Part shown: in pieces, positions 51,163-62,376 of the stretch
Layout of the letters: the number at the start of each line of letters is the position of its first letter
How positions within the stretch are numbered: position 1 is the first letter of the stretch
The notes under the pieces: model-generated
Seen by the model: the letters and a program-made list of their open reading frames with translations, nothing else
Database searches by the model: none
Told to the model about the DNA's origin: nothing
Assembly: GCA_013396655.1 (NCBI GenBank)
Contig: WBMV01000443.1
Location: 435,871 to 499,870, forward strand
Source: Campylorhamphus procurvoides
Taxonomy: Eukaryota > Chordata > Aves > Passeriformes > Dendrocolaptidae
DNA length: 64,000 nt
Direction: 5' to 3'
Made by a program: the position numbers and the translations under genes

Positions 51163-52235
51163 TTTATTTACTTTTCTAAATATTTGTTATTAGGGTATTT
51201 GAAAAGACTGAAAAAGAGAAAAAAAGAGAGAGAAAGGTCCACATGGTTTTCAGGAAGAAAATACTTAAACAAGCTGATAATTGGTTTATACATTGATTTG
51301 TCGCCTATGCTGTTTAGAAAGCCTTAACTCTGAGACAGGATTTTTTGTCATATATCATGCACACTCTTACACTGAAACAGCCTTTATTTGACCTCTTAAT
51401 CAGAGTGCCAGTGTAGAGGAAAAAGAGATACAAGACAGCTTATATAACACCAAGCTGGCTGTGTTCCTCTGAACCATCTGCATTTCCAGCCATGGTCAGA
51501 CTAAATGTCTGCTAATGGTCCCCTTCTTCTATGATCCATTTATATGTCCCTCTTTCTCCTTTTTATTTTTTTTCTTTCTTTCTTTTTTTAAAGTGAAAAA
51601 TAAATGGCATTATTGGACTTGCTCTGCTTCAATGCAGCTGTGATTTTCAGGCCTAGAAATGCAGCCAAGAAGTCAGACAGCAAAGTCTTTCTGCTTAGGG
51701 AAGCAAGGCCAAAATTGCTGATTTGGCTTCATTTTGATAAAAGATATAATTTTTTTTCCTAATTTATAAATTTTAGTATGGTCCTTAGAGGACAAGTTTT
51801 GACCTGATAGTTTTTCCATTTCTTTTCTTGTTCCCCCATCCTTTAGAAGCAAAGAGGTTTGTTGGGTTATAATTCAGGGTTGTAATTACTGGACCTTGCA
51901 ACTTGTTAATCCACCTGGAGATAGGATGAAAGCTTAAATCCAATATGTGGCTTAAAAGTGTCCAGCATTGGTTTCCTGTACAGAGACAGGCTTTGGCCAT
52001 AAGCAATGTAATCTCCATACTGCTTTGGTAGTAGCAGAGCAAACAGCTGAAGTGTCAGGATCTGCAAGAGCCTCCTGAGTGTATATAGTGCAGGTTTTGC
52101 CTACTGAAGGGCTGATCCTCCTGCATACAACAACCCACCCCTCTTCTCACATTCTCTATTGCCTTGTTAGGAAAAGGAGAGAACTCAGGGAAAGCAAATG
52201 ACTTCAAATTAAATGGGTGAACTGATGTGTCACAT

Positions 52236-52312
52236 TTCAAACAAACAGCAACAAAGCAAACAAGGAAAAAACAGTCAACAAACAAACAAACAAACAAAAT
52301 TAAAAAAAAAAA
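52236..52312. repeat. (CAAA)n-type A-rich repeat
   Basis: Imperfect units lead into 'caaacaaacaaacaaac' and a final A run. No retroposed body was recognised upstream. Confidence 0.85.
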
Positions 52313-52937
52313 GAGGGGATTAATCTCCATCAAAAAGTCAGAATGGAAATATAAGCTTTCAGAGTCTTTAAAGTATAAACTAACACATATATGTGAAGCA
52401 TCTCTCCTAAAATCTGCCTAGGACCTGTGACTGATTTAATGTATTGGTGTGCTCACACCATTGTCATTTTCCCCACATTAAAGTTGAGGGCTGAGATCTT
52501 CAAGGATACCAATGTTCCCACCAGAAATCAGTGAGAGCTGGGTTTCTACATACCTTGAATAATCTTAACAGATAGTCTTGAATTAGAGCCCCCAGGTCCA
52601 TATTTCACATCCTACACATGGATTTCCATTTTCAAAGGTGCCCAGAATAGTCTTTACTGACATCAGCAGAGGGTGTGGTGTGCCCAGAGCTTTGGGAAAG
52701 GAGAGCTACAGGGGACACTGAGCCCTGCCTGCCCTTTGTTATGGCCAGGTGGTAAAACTGAGCTCTCCCATGTGTCTCCTTTGCTGCCTGGTTATCCGAG
52801 TGTACAATCCATTCCCCTCCAACCAACACCACAGAGGTGCTGAGCACAAGGGGCTGTCCTCCTTAAAATCAGTTACCCTTGCAGAAAAGAGTATTTATTT
52901 TCCCTCCATCTCCATTTCCCACAGGACATCTCTGCGA

Positions 52938-52970
52938 CTGTGTGTGTGTGTGTGGGTGCATGTGCATGTG
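52938..52970. repeat. (TG)n microsatellite
   Basis: About nine TG units followed by degenerate 'gggtgcatgtgcatgtg'. Confidence 0.9.
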
Positions 52971-53852
52971 ACCTTTCGGAGGGTCTTATTTTCTGGGCAG
53001 AAAGCCAAATGCTACACAACCTTCCCCCAGCCATGGGCTGTTTCAAGCCTTGGTGAGGACAGCAGGTTAGATCAATTCTTTGTGTAATGACTGGCTGTGC
53101 CGGCTTTGGCACAGGGGAGAGTTTGTGTTCGGAGTTTCTCGAAATTAAAAATAAAACTGATGAGGAGTGCAGGGGCCACTTTCACCTCTCCACATGTTAA
53201 GCCCTGATTAGGGGTGGGTGAGGAGGGGCTCCCAGGCACGTTGTAAATGAGGCTGGTTGAGCCAGCACTAATCGTGCCTTTCTGGCAGGTGTGGATTTCC
53301 CGGCAGACCCCAACCTGACACCTATTCATGAGCTGCTCTCCCCACTGCCTTGCCTCTGAGGCCCCCAAGGCCAGGTTTCAAAATTGCTTCCTTCAATTTA
53401 ATCCTGAGTTCAACAGAACTGGAACAACTGTGGAAATCTCAGCGGTGGAGAGTGCTAAAGTAAATTGCTGGTGTAGCTTAGGAGTTAGAGATGAGCTGTG
53501 CCTCCTCTTCCTCTGTTCTCCTGAAACTGCAGGGACTGATTTATATGTATAGGCAGATTCCACTTGTGAGCAGAATCACGCAAGCTCACGTCGCCAGGAA
53601 TAACACCATTACTTTTAATGGAAATAAGCCATTCATGACCCAAAGCTCCCAAACAGTTCCACACAGTGTGTTGAATACATAAAGTCTAAGGTTTCCTTCT
53701 AAAGAAATATGCTGGGGGTTTTGTTCCAACCCAGGAGAATGGAAAAAAAAAATAGGAGAGAGAGAGAATTGTTCTATTAAGTTTTCTCCTTGCTGTGAAA
53801 ATCTTCCTTGTGGAAGAAGCAGGTACTAGTTACAAAACCAGAAAAAAAAATG

Positions 53853-53894
53853 ATTAGTGAATAAGACTTTAACAAATTATTAGTGAATAAGACT
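53853..53894. repeat. 26-bp-spaced direct repeat
   Basis: The 16-mer 'attagtgaataagact' occurs at 53853-53868 and again at 53879-53894, with the same spacing to similar 3' flanks (ttaacaa / ataataa). Confidence 0.85.
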
Positions 53895-54572
53895 ATAATA
53901 AAGGAAGGTTAAGTCATGTCAAAAAAATAGTAGTAATTATTACAAAGTTCCATTCATAAATAAATAGAGCCAGTGTAATAACAATCAAGATCCTCAGTGA
54001 ATCAGTGGTTTCAGTTATTGCAAATTATTAATTATAGTGGATTCTCTATTTCATTTGAAATAGTCTACCCAACAGCCAGGGTTATAGGTCGTGCACTCAC
54101 TGTTGGAAAGCCAACAGCTAAAACCATGAGTCTGCTCTTTCATAAAGAAATGTTTGACAAGTTTTCTTACAAGAGCCTGGGAATAGGACTAAATCATGAG
54201 CCCTGTCTCTATGCACTAGATACATTCTGGTCCTGATCTTATACCACTGAATAAAAGAATATGGCTAAGCCACTTTGTGGATGAGGTTCTTGGCTGTGAT
54301 TTGCATATTTCCTTTCACTTTCTAATATCCTTGTCCAAAGGTTTATGATATGAGATTTGTAATTGCAGTAAAGAGGATTAGTTTAATATCAATTTTGCAT
54401 CTGTGTCAATACATAAAAACATAAGAAAAACCTACTACTTGGATCAAATTCTGAGGAACATATAAATTGGTGTGAGCAGCCCAGAGAATGTCATATGGGC
54501 TACAATATGAAGTGTAATGAAGATTAATAGATGGAGAAATGTAGCAAAAAAAAAAAAGGAAAAAAAATAACC

Positions 54573-54588
54573 ATGTGCCATGGCACAT
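54573..54588. repeat. Perfect 16-bp palindrome
   Basis: ATGTGCCATGGCACAT is its own reverse complement. It follows an A-rich stretch. Function unknown. Confidence 0.85.
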
Positions 54589-54758
54589 TCTGAAGGAAGC
54601 ATTTGTTTTATTTTAAATGACTTCTCCCTGTCCCTTACAGTGCAATTCATACAGTTTCATAATTACATATTCCATCATATGAATAAATAAACAGGTGCCA
54701 AAAGGACTAACTTTTGGAACTGGGGGTCTGTAGACAACTCCTCCATTATTTTTTTGTG

Positions 54759-54772
54759 GGGGAAGCTTCCCC
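54759..54772. repeat. Perfect 14-bp palindrome
   Basis: GGGGAAGCTTCCCC is its own reverse complement and contains a HindIII-type core. Function unknown; it could be a chance occurrence. Confidence 0.8.
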
Positions 54773-55198
54773 AAAGTATCACATAAATCCATATACTGGC
54801 CTCACATGGGGGTGGCATCTCACATTGAAACACAACAAGGAGAAACAAAGATAAATGTTTCCTCATGTGACCACAGTGAATACCCTGGGCACCTTGGGGA
54901 GGATATAACTTAGACACAGGTATATGTACAGGGCTTAGTGTAAATACCCAAAATGGTTGTTCCTTCTTCCATGAATGGCTGACCCCGTAGTTTAGAATAA
55001 AATAGATGTTATGGGTTTGTGGCCAGTTTCTAACCCTGGTGAATAAAAGTATCAGAACATTCCATTTCAAAGTTTCTGAGCATCTCTTTCTATAAATTAG
55101 ACTGTCTGCTGCTGAATATTACTCTAATGCTGTACTAGTAATTGCAACTCAAGATGGAAAAATATCAATTAGTTGATTTTGTCTTTCAGTAGTTTCTT

Positions 55199-55216
55199 TA
55201 TATATATATATATATA
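55199..55216. repeat. (TA)n microsatellite
   Basis: About nine TA units followed by 'cacacccc'. Confidence 0.9.
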
Positions 55217-57749
55217 CACACCCCTAAGTTAAGTTATTATCTAAAGACTTATGTCTACTTTATGGGATGAAATGAGGTGAATGAAGAGAGACACAAAAAA
55301 GCAAAAGAATTTAGCCCTTTTTTCTCAAATCCAAGTCCCCCTGATGTGTTTACATTGGTCACCCTCAACTTCTCTAGCTTAGGAATCATGGAATGAATTG
55401 TTCCTTGTATCACAGCACTTCCCAGAGACCCAGCTGTATCAACTGTGCTCAGTGCACACTTAGACTCACACTTTCTCACATGAACTCAACTGTTTAAACT
55501 GAGAAGTTAATGAGTGAGGGGAGAAAACTCTCAACAGGTCATCTGTTTTAGAAATTAAACATGGACCTTCCAATCCAATGCAGACTGGACCCATTAGCCC
55601 CGCTTTCACCTCTGTGTTGGAGATGTTTGGAGACCTCCTGGAGATGACTGTGTACTCAGCTTATTACTAAGATCACTAACAAATTTAGCACAGCCTATTA
55701 AGTGTTCAGGTACTATGGTAATTAGCTCAGTCTAAAATCCTCACCACATAAAAAAGTGCAGCACAATGACCTTTAAATCCCCTTGCCTTCATTTTAACAT
55801 CTTATCAGCATTTCACAGTTCCTTCTTAATATGTGATGGTGTAGAGAGTTTCATAATTCATTTCAGCTATTGAATCCAAATATGAAATTACTGTAGAAAC
55901 ATTCACAGACACTTCATTCAGAGAACATTTGTATTTTGAGGCCTGAAATGGATTCGTCCATGGAAACCATTTCTAACAAGTCAGAGGGTGTGAGGCTCAC
56001 AATGAGCAGAGAGCTTCATTCCCAGCAGAACACAGTACACAGTGTGGCTAAACCATTCTTAAAATTATTGTCTGCAATTTAAGATGAGTCAGAGACAGGC
56101 TCTTCTCCCTCCATCAAAATCAGCATCTGAATCCTTTCCAAATAGCCTTTGTGTTCTTTGGAGCAACTTCTCTCCTGCCACAGGGTTTGTTGGCAACTGG
56201 GTCAGAGTTTAAGGCATTTTGGGCAAGGCCCCCCCTCTAGTGGTGTTACTCACAGGGTGGTGGTCAGGAATGTGTCTTCTGTCCTTAGGAACACTCTTCA
56301 CAGAGCAGAGGGGTGAACAGGGGACGTGCCATGGTGGTGGGAGTAGTACAAGGTAGTACACAGCTCTTCTGTGGAGGTTTGATCTATACTTCTTCACACA
56401 CCAGAGAGTCTCATGATGTCAGACTCGAAGAGAGTGAAGAGTAGACCTATTTGACCAGTGCTGCTGTATTTGAGCCCTTAACTCAGATTGAAAATTGTAA
56501 ATGTTGGGCTTTTGATTATATGCCAACATTTGTAGAGTGGCAGAAGCAAGAGATGACAAATTTGCTCTTTGAGAGAGTTTCTTGTAGCTTTACACTGTGT
56601 ACTTTTTTCACATAAGACCAGTTCCATTCACCATTTTGGGTGAATAGCTATCAGTTCAGGAAAAGAGATGTTTAGCAATAACTGTGAGCAACAACTACCT
56701 GTGATCCTGCTGAGGAAACCTAAATAAATCTGATCTGCATGAGTAGAGGTTGCTCCTTTCTTGTTTGAGAAATCCTTCAACTTCAACTACACCTTTGATT
56801 TCAACTGCACTTCAAGTACACTGGTGAAAACACCATTCTACTCCTGAAAGAATAAGGTTGTCTAAAACCTCAGGTAACCTTAAAGTCTCAAGCTTTAGAT
56901 GGATTATTCTCCTGAATGTAATCATTGTCTAGTAGAGCTGATGATGAAGAATCAACACAGTTATATAGTTCTAGCACACATAGAGTTACCCTCAATCAGC
57001 CAGAAACAGATGTGGACAGAGCTAGTGTTTGAGGGTGTCTTCAAAAGCAAAAAAACAAGCATTTTTTTCCTGTTCTGAACAAATTATTGTGTGGTCTAAT
57101 ATTGCTATTGCCATTAAACTGTTGGGCCTGAAACCTCAGGATATAAGTGCTGCGGGTTTCACCTGCTTGGAGATAGATTACGTTTTCCTTTTCCTGGAAC
57201 CTAGTTATAGCAATGACAGATAGAGAGAGATACTCTTGTGATTTATATCATAGCTGCCACCATGATATGTGATCACTTACAGTGGGACACATGGATGCCA
57301 GTAATCTCAGAGTTACTTAGATTTCAAATCCTATAATGTGTTGGCAGAAATCTTATTACTCCATTAAGTTGTGTTATTCTGTATGGAAAATAGACATATC
57401 AATCATCTTCGGTTACATATTTAGAACTCGTGATATTTGAAAGAACAATGATCTTTAAGATATAAAAATAGTATACTCGATTAATCTATTCTGCTCTCTC
57501 ATAGACTTAGTTCAAGTCACATGGCAAGCAAAATTGTCCCAGTGATTTAAATCCACAGCAGGGAGTACTAAAATTAACATAGTGCTGAACATTGGGTGAG
57601 AATAATGTGCACGCACTATGGAGCTGTGATCTATCCCAGAGCTTTGTGCAGCCTACCAGAAACAAAGACAAAGTGAATGAGTGATGGGTGATGCAGTAGG
57701 AAAAGGGATGATGTTGTGGGTGCTTGCCATTCTCTCCAAGAGGGTAGAG

Positions 57750-57786
57750 TTTTGTATCCACTGGAGGTTTTGTATCCAGCTGGAGG
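57750..57786. repeat. 18/19-bp tandem duplication
   Basis: Adjacent near-copies, 'ttttgtatccactggagg' (57750-57767) and 'ttttgtatccagctggagg' (57768-57786), which differ by a single inserted base. Confidence 0.85.
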
Positions 57787-58137
57787 TTTGAAACCCACAA
57801 GCTGAACTTCCACTGCAGTGAGGGAAATCAAGGCAGGGATAGACTGCACAGATGTGCACAGGGAATGGTGGTAAATGTATTATTTTGGAATACATGACTG
57901 CATAGCAAGCAAAATGTCTGATACAGAGGAGGAAAGTGGCAATGGACACTTTTCGTGAAGAATTCTATCTCCAGAGACATTCATGGTGCAGGATAATTCT
58001 ACTTGCTCCTTGCCTCCACCCTTCGGTACATAAAATCAGGTTTTGAGGGGCAAGGGGAACACAACAGGAAAAACAAATTATTTTTCTCTGGTTATATCAC
58101 TGGTGAAAAAGAAAATGGAGCCAGAATGAAGTAAAAA

Positions 58138-58530
58138 GTGCCAGACTGGATCAGACACATGGACTAGCTAGTAAACATCCAGTCCCCAGCAACCATCTGG
58201 GCCAGGAATGTATACTAAGTCTGTAGAAGGCAGATGTTGGGTAATTTGTTCTCAGTGAGCATTTCATCCTAAATCATAACTGTTACAGATTGGTCTTAAC
58301 CCTGAAACATGAAGTCTTACATTCCTTAATCATTTTGGGTATTCGTGTTGCTTGTGCAGATCTTACTAATTTCTTGGCCCCAATGACATCTTGTGGTGAG
58401 GAGTTCCATAACCTGGTGCCAGAACTTCAGCCTCTGCTTGGTTTTGAATTTCTTGCCTTTCCATTTGTCCAGGGTTTTATGTTTCTGGTTGTTTTGCATA
58501 AATGTGCATAGTTCATGGTTTATTTTTGGT
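58138..58530 (-). mobile_element. Ancient CR1-like LINE fragment
   Basis: It starts 'gtgccagactggatcagaca' and 'ccagtccccagcaaccatct', equivalent to the 'ggtcagaccaatggtccat' wording of old amniote CR1/L3-type LINEs. It continues through 'ctaatttcttggccccaatg', 'catcttgtggtgaggagttc' and 'cataacctggtgccagaact', matching the block I recall as 'cctgtggcaatgagttccac'. It is diverged but colinear, in reverse orientation. The 73-codon plus frame within it is not a gene. Confidence 0.65.
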
Positions 58531-58687
58531 TTTCTTCTTTGTGTGTGTCCCAGAACTAGATGTTGAACCTCTTCAATACAGAAAGATTTTGTAGGATAGA
58601 CGGAATGTCTCTACTTGTCTGATAACCAGAGTGTGAAAGGCATGAGTTCAACTCTTTCTTTGTACAACAAACAATAATTTTACTTTT

Positions 58688-58746
58688 CATAGAATATCCT
58701 GAGTTGGAAGGGACTCACAAGGATCATCGATGTCCAGCTCCTGTGT
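58688..58746 (-). mobile_element. Short CR1 LINE 3' end remnant
   Basis: The stretch 'catagaatatcctgagttgg' then 'aagggactcacaaggatcat' matches a reverse-oriented CR1 tail of the same subtype as the remnant at 47304. Only about 60 bases are recognisable. Confidence 0.75.
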
Positions 58747-59089
58747 TATTTATCTCTACTGCGTCATACTTCTAAGGGTGAACAGAGTTCCCATGTACAG
58801 CAACACCAGAATTTCTTGTTTCCTTTTGCATAAAATAATGATAATTCAGGTTGTTCAAAAGAGGAAATTTAGAGTAGTTATTTCAATGTATTGCCCAAAG
58901 GCATTTTAATTACTGGGGTAGATGGGATGACACAAAACCAGAATGAAATTACATACCCCAGGAGCCCAACTTTCTCCTCTTGTTACTGGAGACATTGTAG
59001 TTTACATGCAGAGATGCAAACAGAAGTGCTTAGGCAATGCAAACACTAAAGTGGGATCTAACCACAGTCTTTGACTGCCAAAGAGTATT

Positions 59090-59357
59090 TATCGAAATGA
59101 GAGATCCAGGCTCTTCTCAGAGAAGAATCTCAAGATGCAGCAACAGAAATACCCACTGGATGTAAGAAAATCTTTTTCACTCAGAGCATGGTTATACATG
59201 GAAACAGTTGTGCAGATCTTCTTCCTCAGGGATTTTCCTGTCCTAGCTGAACAAGACCCCAAGGTACTGGATCTAAGTTTAAAGCATAACTTGCTCTGAG
59301 CAAGACATTGCACACAAGACCTTCAGAGGGTCCATTCTAACCTGAACTATTCTATAA
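59090..59357 (+). mobile_element. CR1-type LINE 3' end, diverged, plus orientation
   Basis: It contains 'agaaaatctttttcactcag', 'agcatggttatacatggaaa', 'cagttgtgcagatcttcttc', 'cataacttgctctgagcaag' and 'agggtccattctaacctgaa', then ends 'ctattctata'. The order matches the CR1 3' UTR subtype with 'tttactgtgagggtgacaga' and 'gaggtcccttccaac'. It is older than the ATTCTATG-tailed copies. Confidence 0.7.
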
Positions 59358-60703
59358 ATTTTTAGCATTGTGTGATGCCTACCTGGGATTAAATTACCTA
59401 AAATTTGTCCAAGGTACAAAATGCTATTTAGGATTCAAATATTTAGAGCTCCAATTCAGGCCTTTAGCTTCAAAAGCAAACTTCTCAGGAGAATTAAATG
59501 TTTCAGAGGGAAAAAAAAAGAAATTTGATTTTAGGAAGATTTTTCCCTCCCACAAACATTGTCCAATGCTAATTAAATTCTGTGAACTACAGTCACTGCT
59601 CAATGATGAACCTGCTGCCATGATAGCCTGACAGTTATTTGGATTTATGACTGTAGAGAAATCTAAAGCTGAGGAAAGATCAAATCAAGCTAAGTAAAAG
59701 AAAAGAAAAAAAAAAAAAAAAAAACATCAAACCTAACATTGCTGTTTGACTACAAATTTAAACCATCAGAAGAAAGAGCTAAGATTTTATGAGTTTGGTT
59801 ATTCCAGCAAGTGCTGATCAGAAGCAATAGAGTAGTTCCATAATTATGCCTGTATCTCCTCTACTTTTCATCAGAAAAGAGTGTTTTGACACTGATGGAA
59901 AACTCCTTCCTAGTAAGTAAGGAAGAGAAAAGGGTTGGGGAATATCTTTTTTGCATAAAACTGAGAGTCCCATGAATTATCTGTTACTGGATAATGTAGC
60001 ATGGCTCAAAGATCTTAGATGCAGTACACAGTGCAGCTCAGAGGTGCTAAGGATGTGTTAAATATACAAAAGAAGAATATGTCCATGGGGCAGGTCTGAT
60101 TCAAGCCCTCATGGATGGTTAGTAGTGATTCAGTTCCCAGCATCTCTGTTTTATGCACCTTTGTACTCTCTGACTGTACCTCTCAGTTTTAGGGTAGTCA
60201 CTGATCTGCAAAACATGATGGCATGAGGACATTTAATCCTGTTGTTCACTGGCAAAACAAGTTCAGGTCACTCTGTCCCTTGGAGACCTGATGCAGAGCA
60301 CTGCAGAGGGAAACACTGGTAATGAATGGATAGAGTGATGGTGTAATTACATCTGACATATGTTGTTATAAATCAAACCTGACAGAAGTCCCAGAATTAT
60401 TTTACAAAGCTCTGTGCAGACTGAAATGCCCAAGTCTTTCAAGCAAAATATAAAACCCAAGTCCTGACCCTTCTTGTCTTTAATGAGACTGCAACCATAT
60501 TTTAAACAACTGAGTTGTGAGAACTGTGAGGGCAAAGCATTTCCTGATCAAGGGCAGTAAGATATACATTAAAAGGAGAGGGTAGATTGAGGTTTTTCCT
60601 CTCTTAAAGATGCAGTATAGAGCTGTGATCACTAGGTATATAATGTCAGAACTTGGATTTATTTCTGTGCTCCCATCAACAAGAACAAAGGATGACAATC
60701 ATT
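59358..60703. other. Unassigned non-coding DNA
   Basis: No gene or transposon was recognised. It contains a poly-A run of about 19 A at 59706-59724, preceded by 'aaaagaaaag'. Open frames are 87 codons or shorter. Confidence 0.45.
59693..59724. repeat. Poly-A run
   Basis: An A-rich stretch ending in about 19 uninterrupted A. It could be the tail of a plus-strand retroposed sequence, but the preceding bases match nothing I recognise. Confidence 0.8.
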
Positions 60704-61488
60704 TAGATATAGATTAGATATAAATATATAGATATAGATATAGATATAGATATAGATATAGATATAGATATAGATATAGATATAGATATAGATATAGATA
60801 TAGATATAGATATAGATATAGATAGATATAGATATAGATATAGATAGATATAGATATAGATAGATAGAGATAGAGATAGAGATAGAGATAGAGATAGAGA
60901 TAGAGATAGAGATAGAGATAGAGATAGAGATAGAGATAGAGATAGAGATAGAGATAGAGATAGAGATAGAGATAGAGATAGAGATAGAGATAGAGATAGA
61001 GATAGAGATAGAGATAGAGATAGAGATAGAGATAGAGATAGAGATAGAGATAGAGATAGAGATAGAGATAGAGATAGAGATAGAGATAGAGATAGAGATA
61101 GAGATAGAGATAGAGATAGAGATAGAGATAGAGATAGAGATAGAGATAGAGATAGAGATAGAGATAGAGATAGAGATAGAGATAGAGATAGAGATAGAGA
61201 TAGAGATAGAGATAGAGATAGAGATAGAGATAGAGATAGAGATAGAGATAGAGATAGAGATAGAGATAGAGATAGAGATAGAGATAGAGATAGAGATAGA
61301 GATAGAGATAGAGATAGAGATAGAGATAGAGATAGAGATAGAGATAGAGATAGAGATAGAGATAGAGATAGAGATAGAGATAGAGATAGAGATAGAGATA
61401 GAGATAGAGATAGAGATAGAGATAGAGATAGAGATAGAGATAGAGATAGAGATAGAGATAGAGATGGATAGATATAGATATAGATATA
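60704..61488. repeat. Large hexanucleotide array, (GATATA)n flanking (GATAGA)n
   Basis: About 785 bp of hexamer repeat. The left arm (about 60728-60862) is GATATA with a few 4-base phase slips (GATAGATA). The core (60863-61462) is about 100 consecutive GATAGA units with no interruption that I can see. The array then passes through one GATGGA variant into a short right arm of GATATA units ending at 61488. Every core unit contains AGATAG, a match to the GATA-factor consensus WGATAR. The two 269-271-codon minus-strand frames over it (SLSLSL and YLYLYL) are translation artefacts. True length may differ from the assembly. Confidence 0.97.
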
Positions 61489-61629
61489 AAAGAGGAAAAA
61501 TATGTTTTTTTCAAACATTTCAAAAAGATGGAAATTGTGTTTCTGCTTCCCTAAAAAGGCTGTTCACATTCTGTGTTTAATTCTGGGACAATAAAAGTCA
61601 AAGATGGGAAGAGCACCTGGAAGTCATAT
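61489..61629. other. Unassigned spacer between the hexamer array and a CR1
   Basis: About 140 bases of unrecognised AT-rich sequence with a T run at 61505-61511. Confidence 0.5.
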
Positions 61630-62110
61630 CATAGAATCACAGAATCACTTGGGTTGCGAAAAGCCCTCTAAGATCATCAGCTGCAACTATTCCACCAGCA
61701 CTGCCAACTCCACCACTAACCCGTGTCCCCAGATGCCACAGCTACATGGCTTTTAAATCCTTCTGGCCACCACTGCTCTGGGCAGCTGTTCCAGGGCTGG
61801 ACAACAATTTCAGTAAAGAATTTTTCCCTAATAACCAACCTAAACCTCTCCCGGCCCAGCCTCTCCTCCTGTCCCTGTTCCCTGGGATCAGAGTCTGCCC
61901 CCTCCCAGCTCCCCCTTCCTGGCAGGGACTTGCAGAGCCAGAAGGTCCCCCCTGAGCCTCCTTTTCTCCAGGCTGAGCCCCCCCAGCTCCCTCAGCCGCT
62001 CCTGCTGCTCCAGCCCCTTCCCCAGCCCCGTTCCCTTCCCTGCACACGCTCCAGCCCCTCAGGGTCTCTGCTGTCTGAGGGTTCCAGAGCTGCCCTCAGG
62101 ATCTGAGTCC
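61630..62110 (-). mobile_element. GC-rich CR1 LINE 3' end
   Basis: The reverse-oriented tail 'catagaatcacagaatcac' leads into 'gttgcgaaaagccctctaag', 'ccgtgtccccagatgccaca', 'gggcagctgttccagggctg', 'ctccaggctgagccccccc' and 'ctccctcagccgctcctgc'. It ends near 'cccatttcaggctcctg'. This is a CR1 subtype with a GC-rich 3' region. Its base content is well above that of its surroundings. The 127- and 101-codon frames over it on both strands are repeat shadows. Confidence 0.9.
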
Positions 62111-62299
62111 CATTTCAGGCTCCTGGTAACTCTTTCTGCTCCCTTGAGGCCCCCCCAGTTTGGGAATCCCCCTGTGCATGGCACTAGTATGCTCAACTTC
62201 CAGTTGGCACTGGAGCTACATCCCTTAGGGACTGGTCATGATGTCCTTCCTGCCCTGATTACCCCACAGTTTTGGTTGGAAATAGAACTATACAGTGTG

Positions 62300-62376
62300 T
62301 CCTGCTCTGAGGGCAGTGTTGGGTTAGGTGACCTCCAGATGTCCCTTCCACGAAATTACTGCAAGATTCCACAATT
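62300..62376 (+). mobile_element. Short CR1-type 3' end remnant, plus orientation
   Basis: The stretch 'cctgctctgagggcagtgtt' then 'gggttaggtgacctccagat', 'gtcccttccacgaaattact' and 'gcaagattccacaattc' follows the CR1 end 'gaggtcccttccaaccctac'. It lies about 190 bp from the minus-strand CR1, in opposite orientation. Confidence 0.7.

Larger units (their letters stand above)
47604..58137. other. Unassigned non-coding DNA, about 10.5 kb
   Basis: The longest stretch without a recognised transposon. It holds short tandem repeats (51105-51162, 53853-53894, 57750-57786), microsatellites (52236-52312, 52938-52970, 55199-55216), two perfect palindromes (54573-54588, 54759-54772) and an AT-rich candidate element at 49190-49420. 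The longest open frame is 131 codons (54675-55070, minus), with no recognisable domain. Confidence 0.45.

Noticed and set aside
51430..51540. Possible ancient CR1 tail ('ggtcagactaaatgtctgc')
   Set aside because: Only one phrase resembles old CR1 3' ends and the surrounding order does not match. Too weak to annotate.
54675..55070. 131-codon minus-strand frame
   Set aside because: No recognisable domain or signal, no splice context, and a length expected by chance in 64 kb of six-frame translation.
59693..59724. Poly-A tail of a processed pseudogene
   Set aside because: No coding-like or gene-like sequence was recognised upstream and no flanking target duplication is evident.
60703..61523. 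Two minus-strand open frames of about 270 codons (SLSLSL and YLYLYL)
   Set aside because: They are direct translations of the hexanucleotide array. A repeat of period 6 is stop-free in several frames automatically.
61723..62106. 127-codon plus and 101-codon minus open frames rich in P, L and G
   Set aside because: Both lie wholly in a GC-rich CR1 3' end. GC-rich repeats have few stops.
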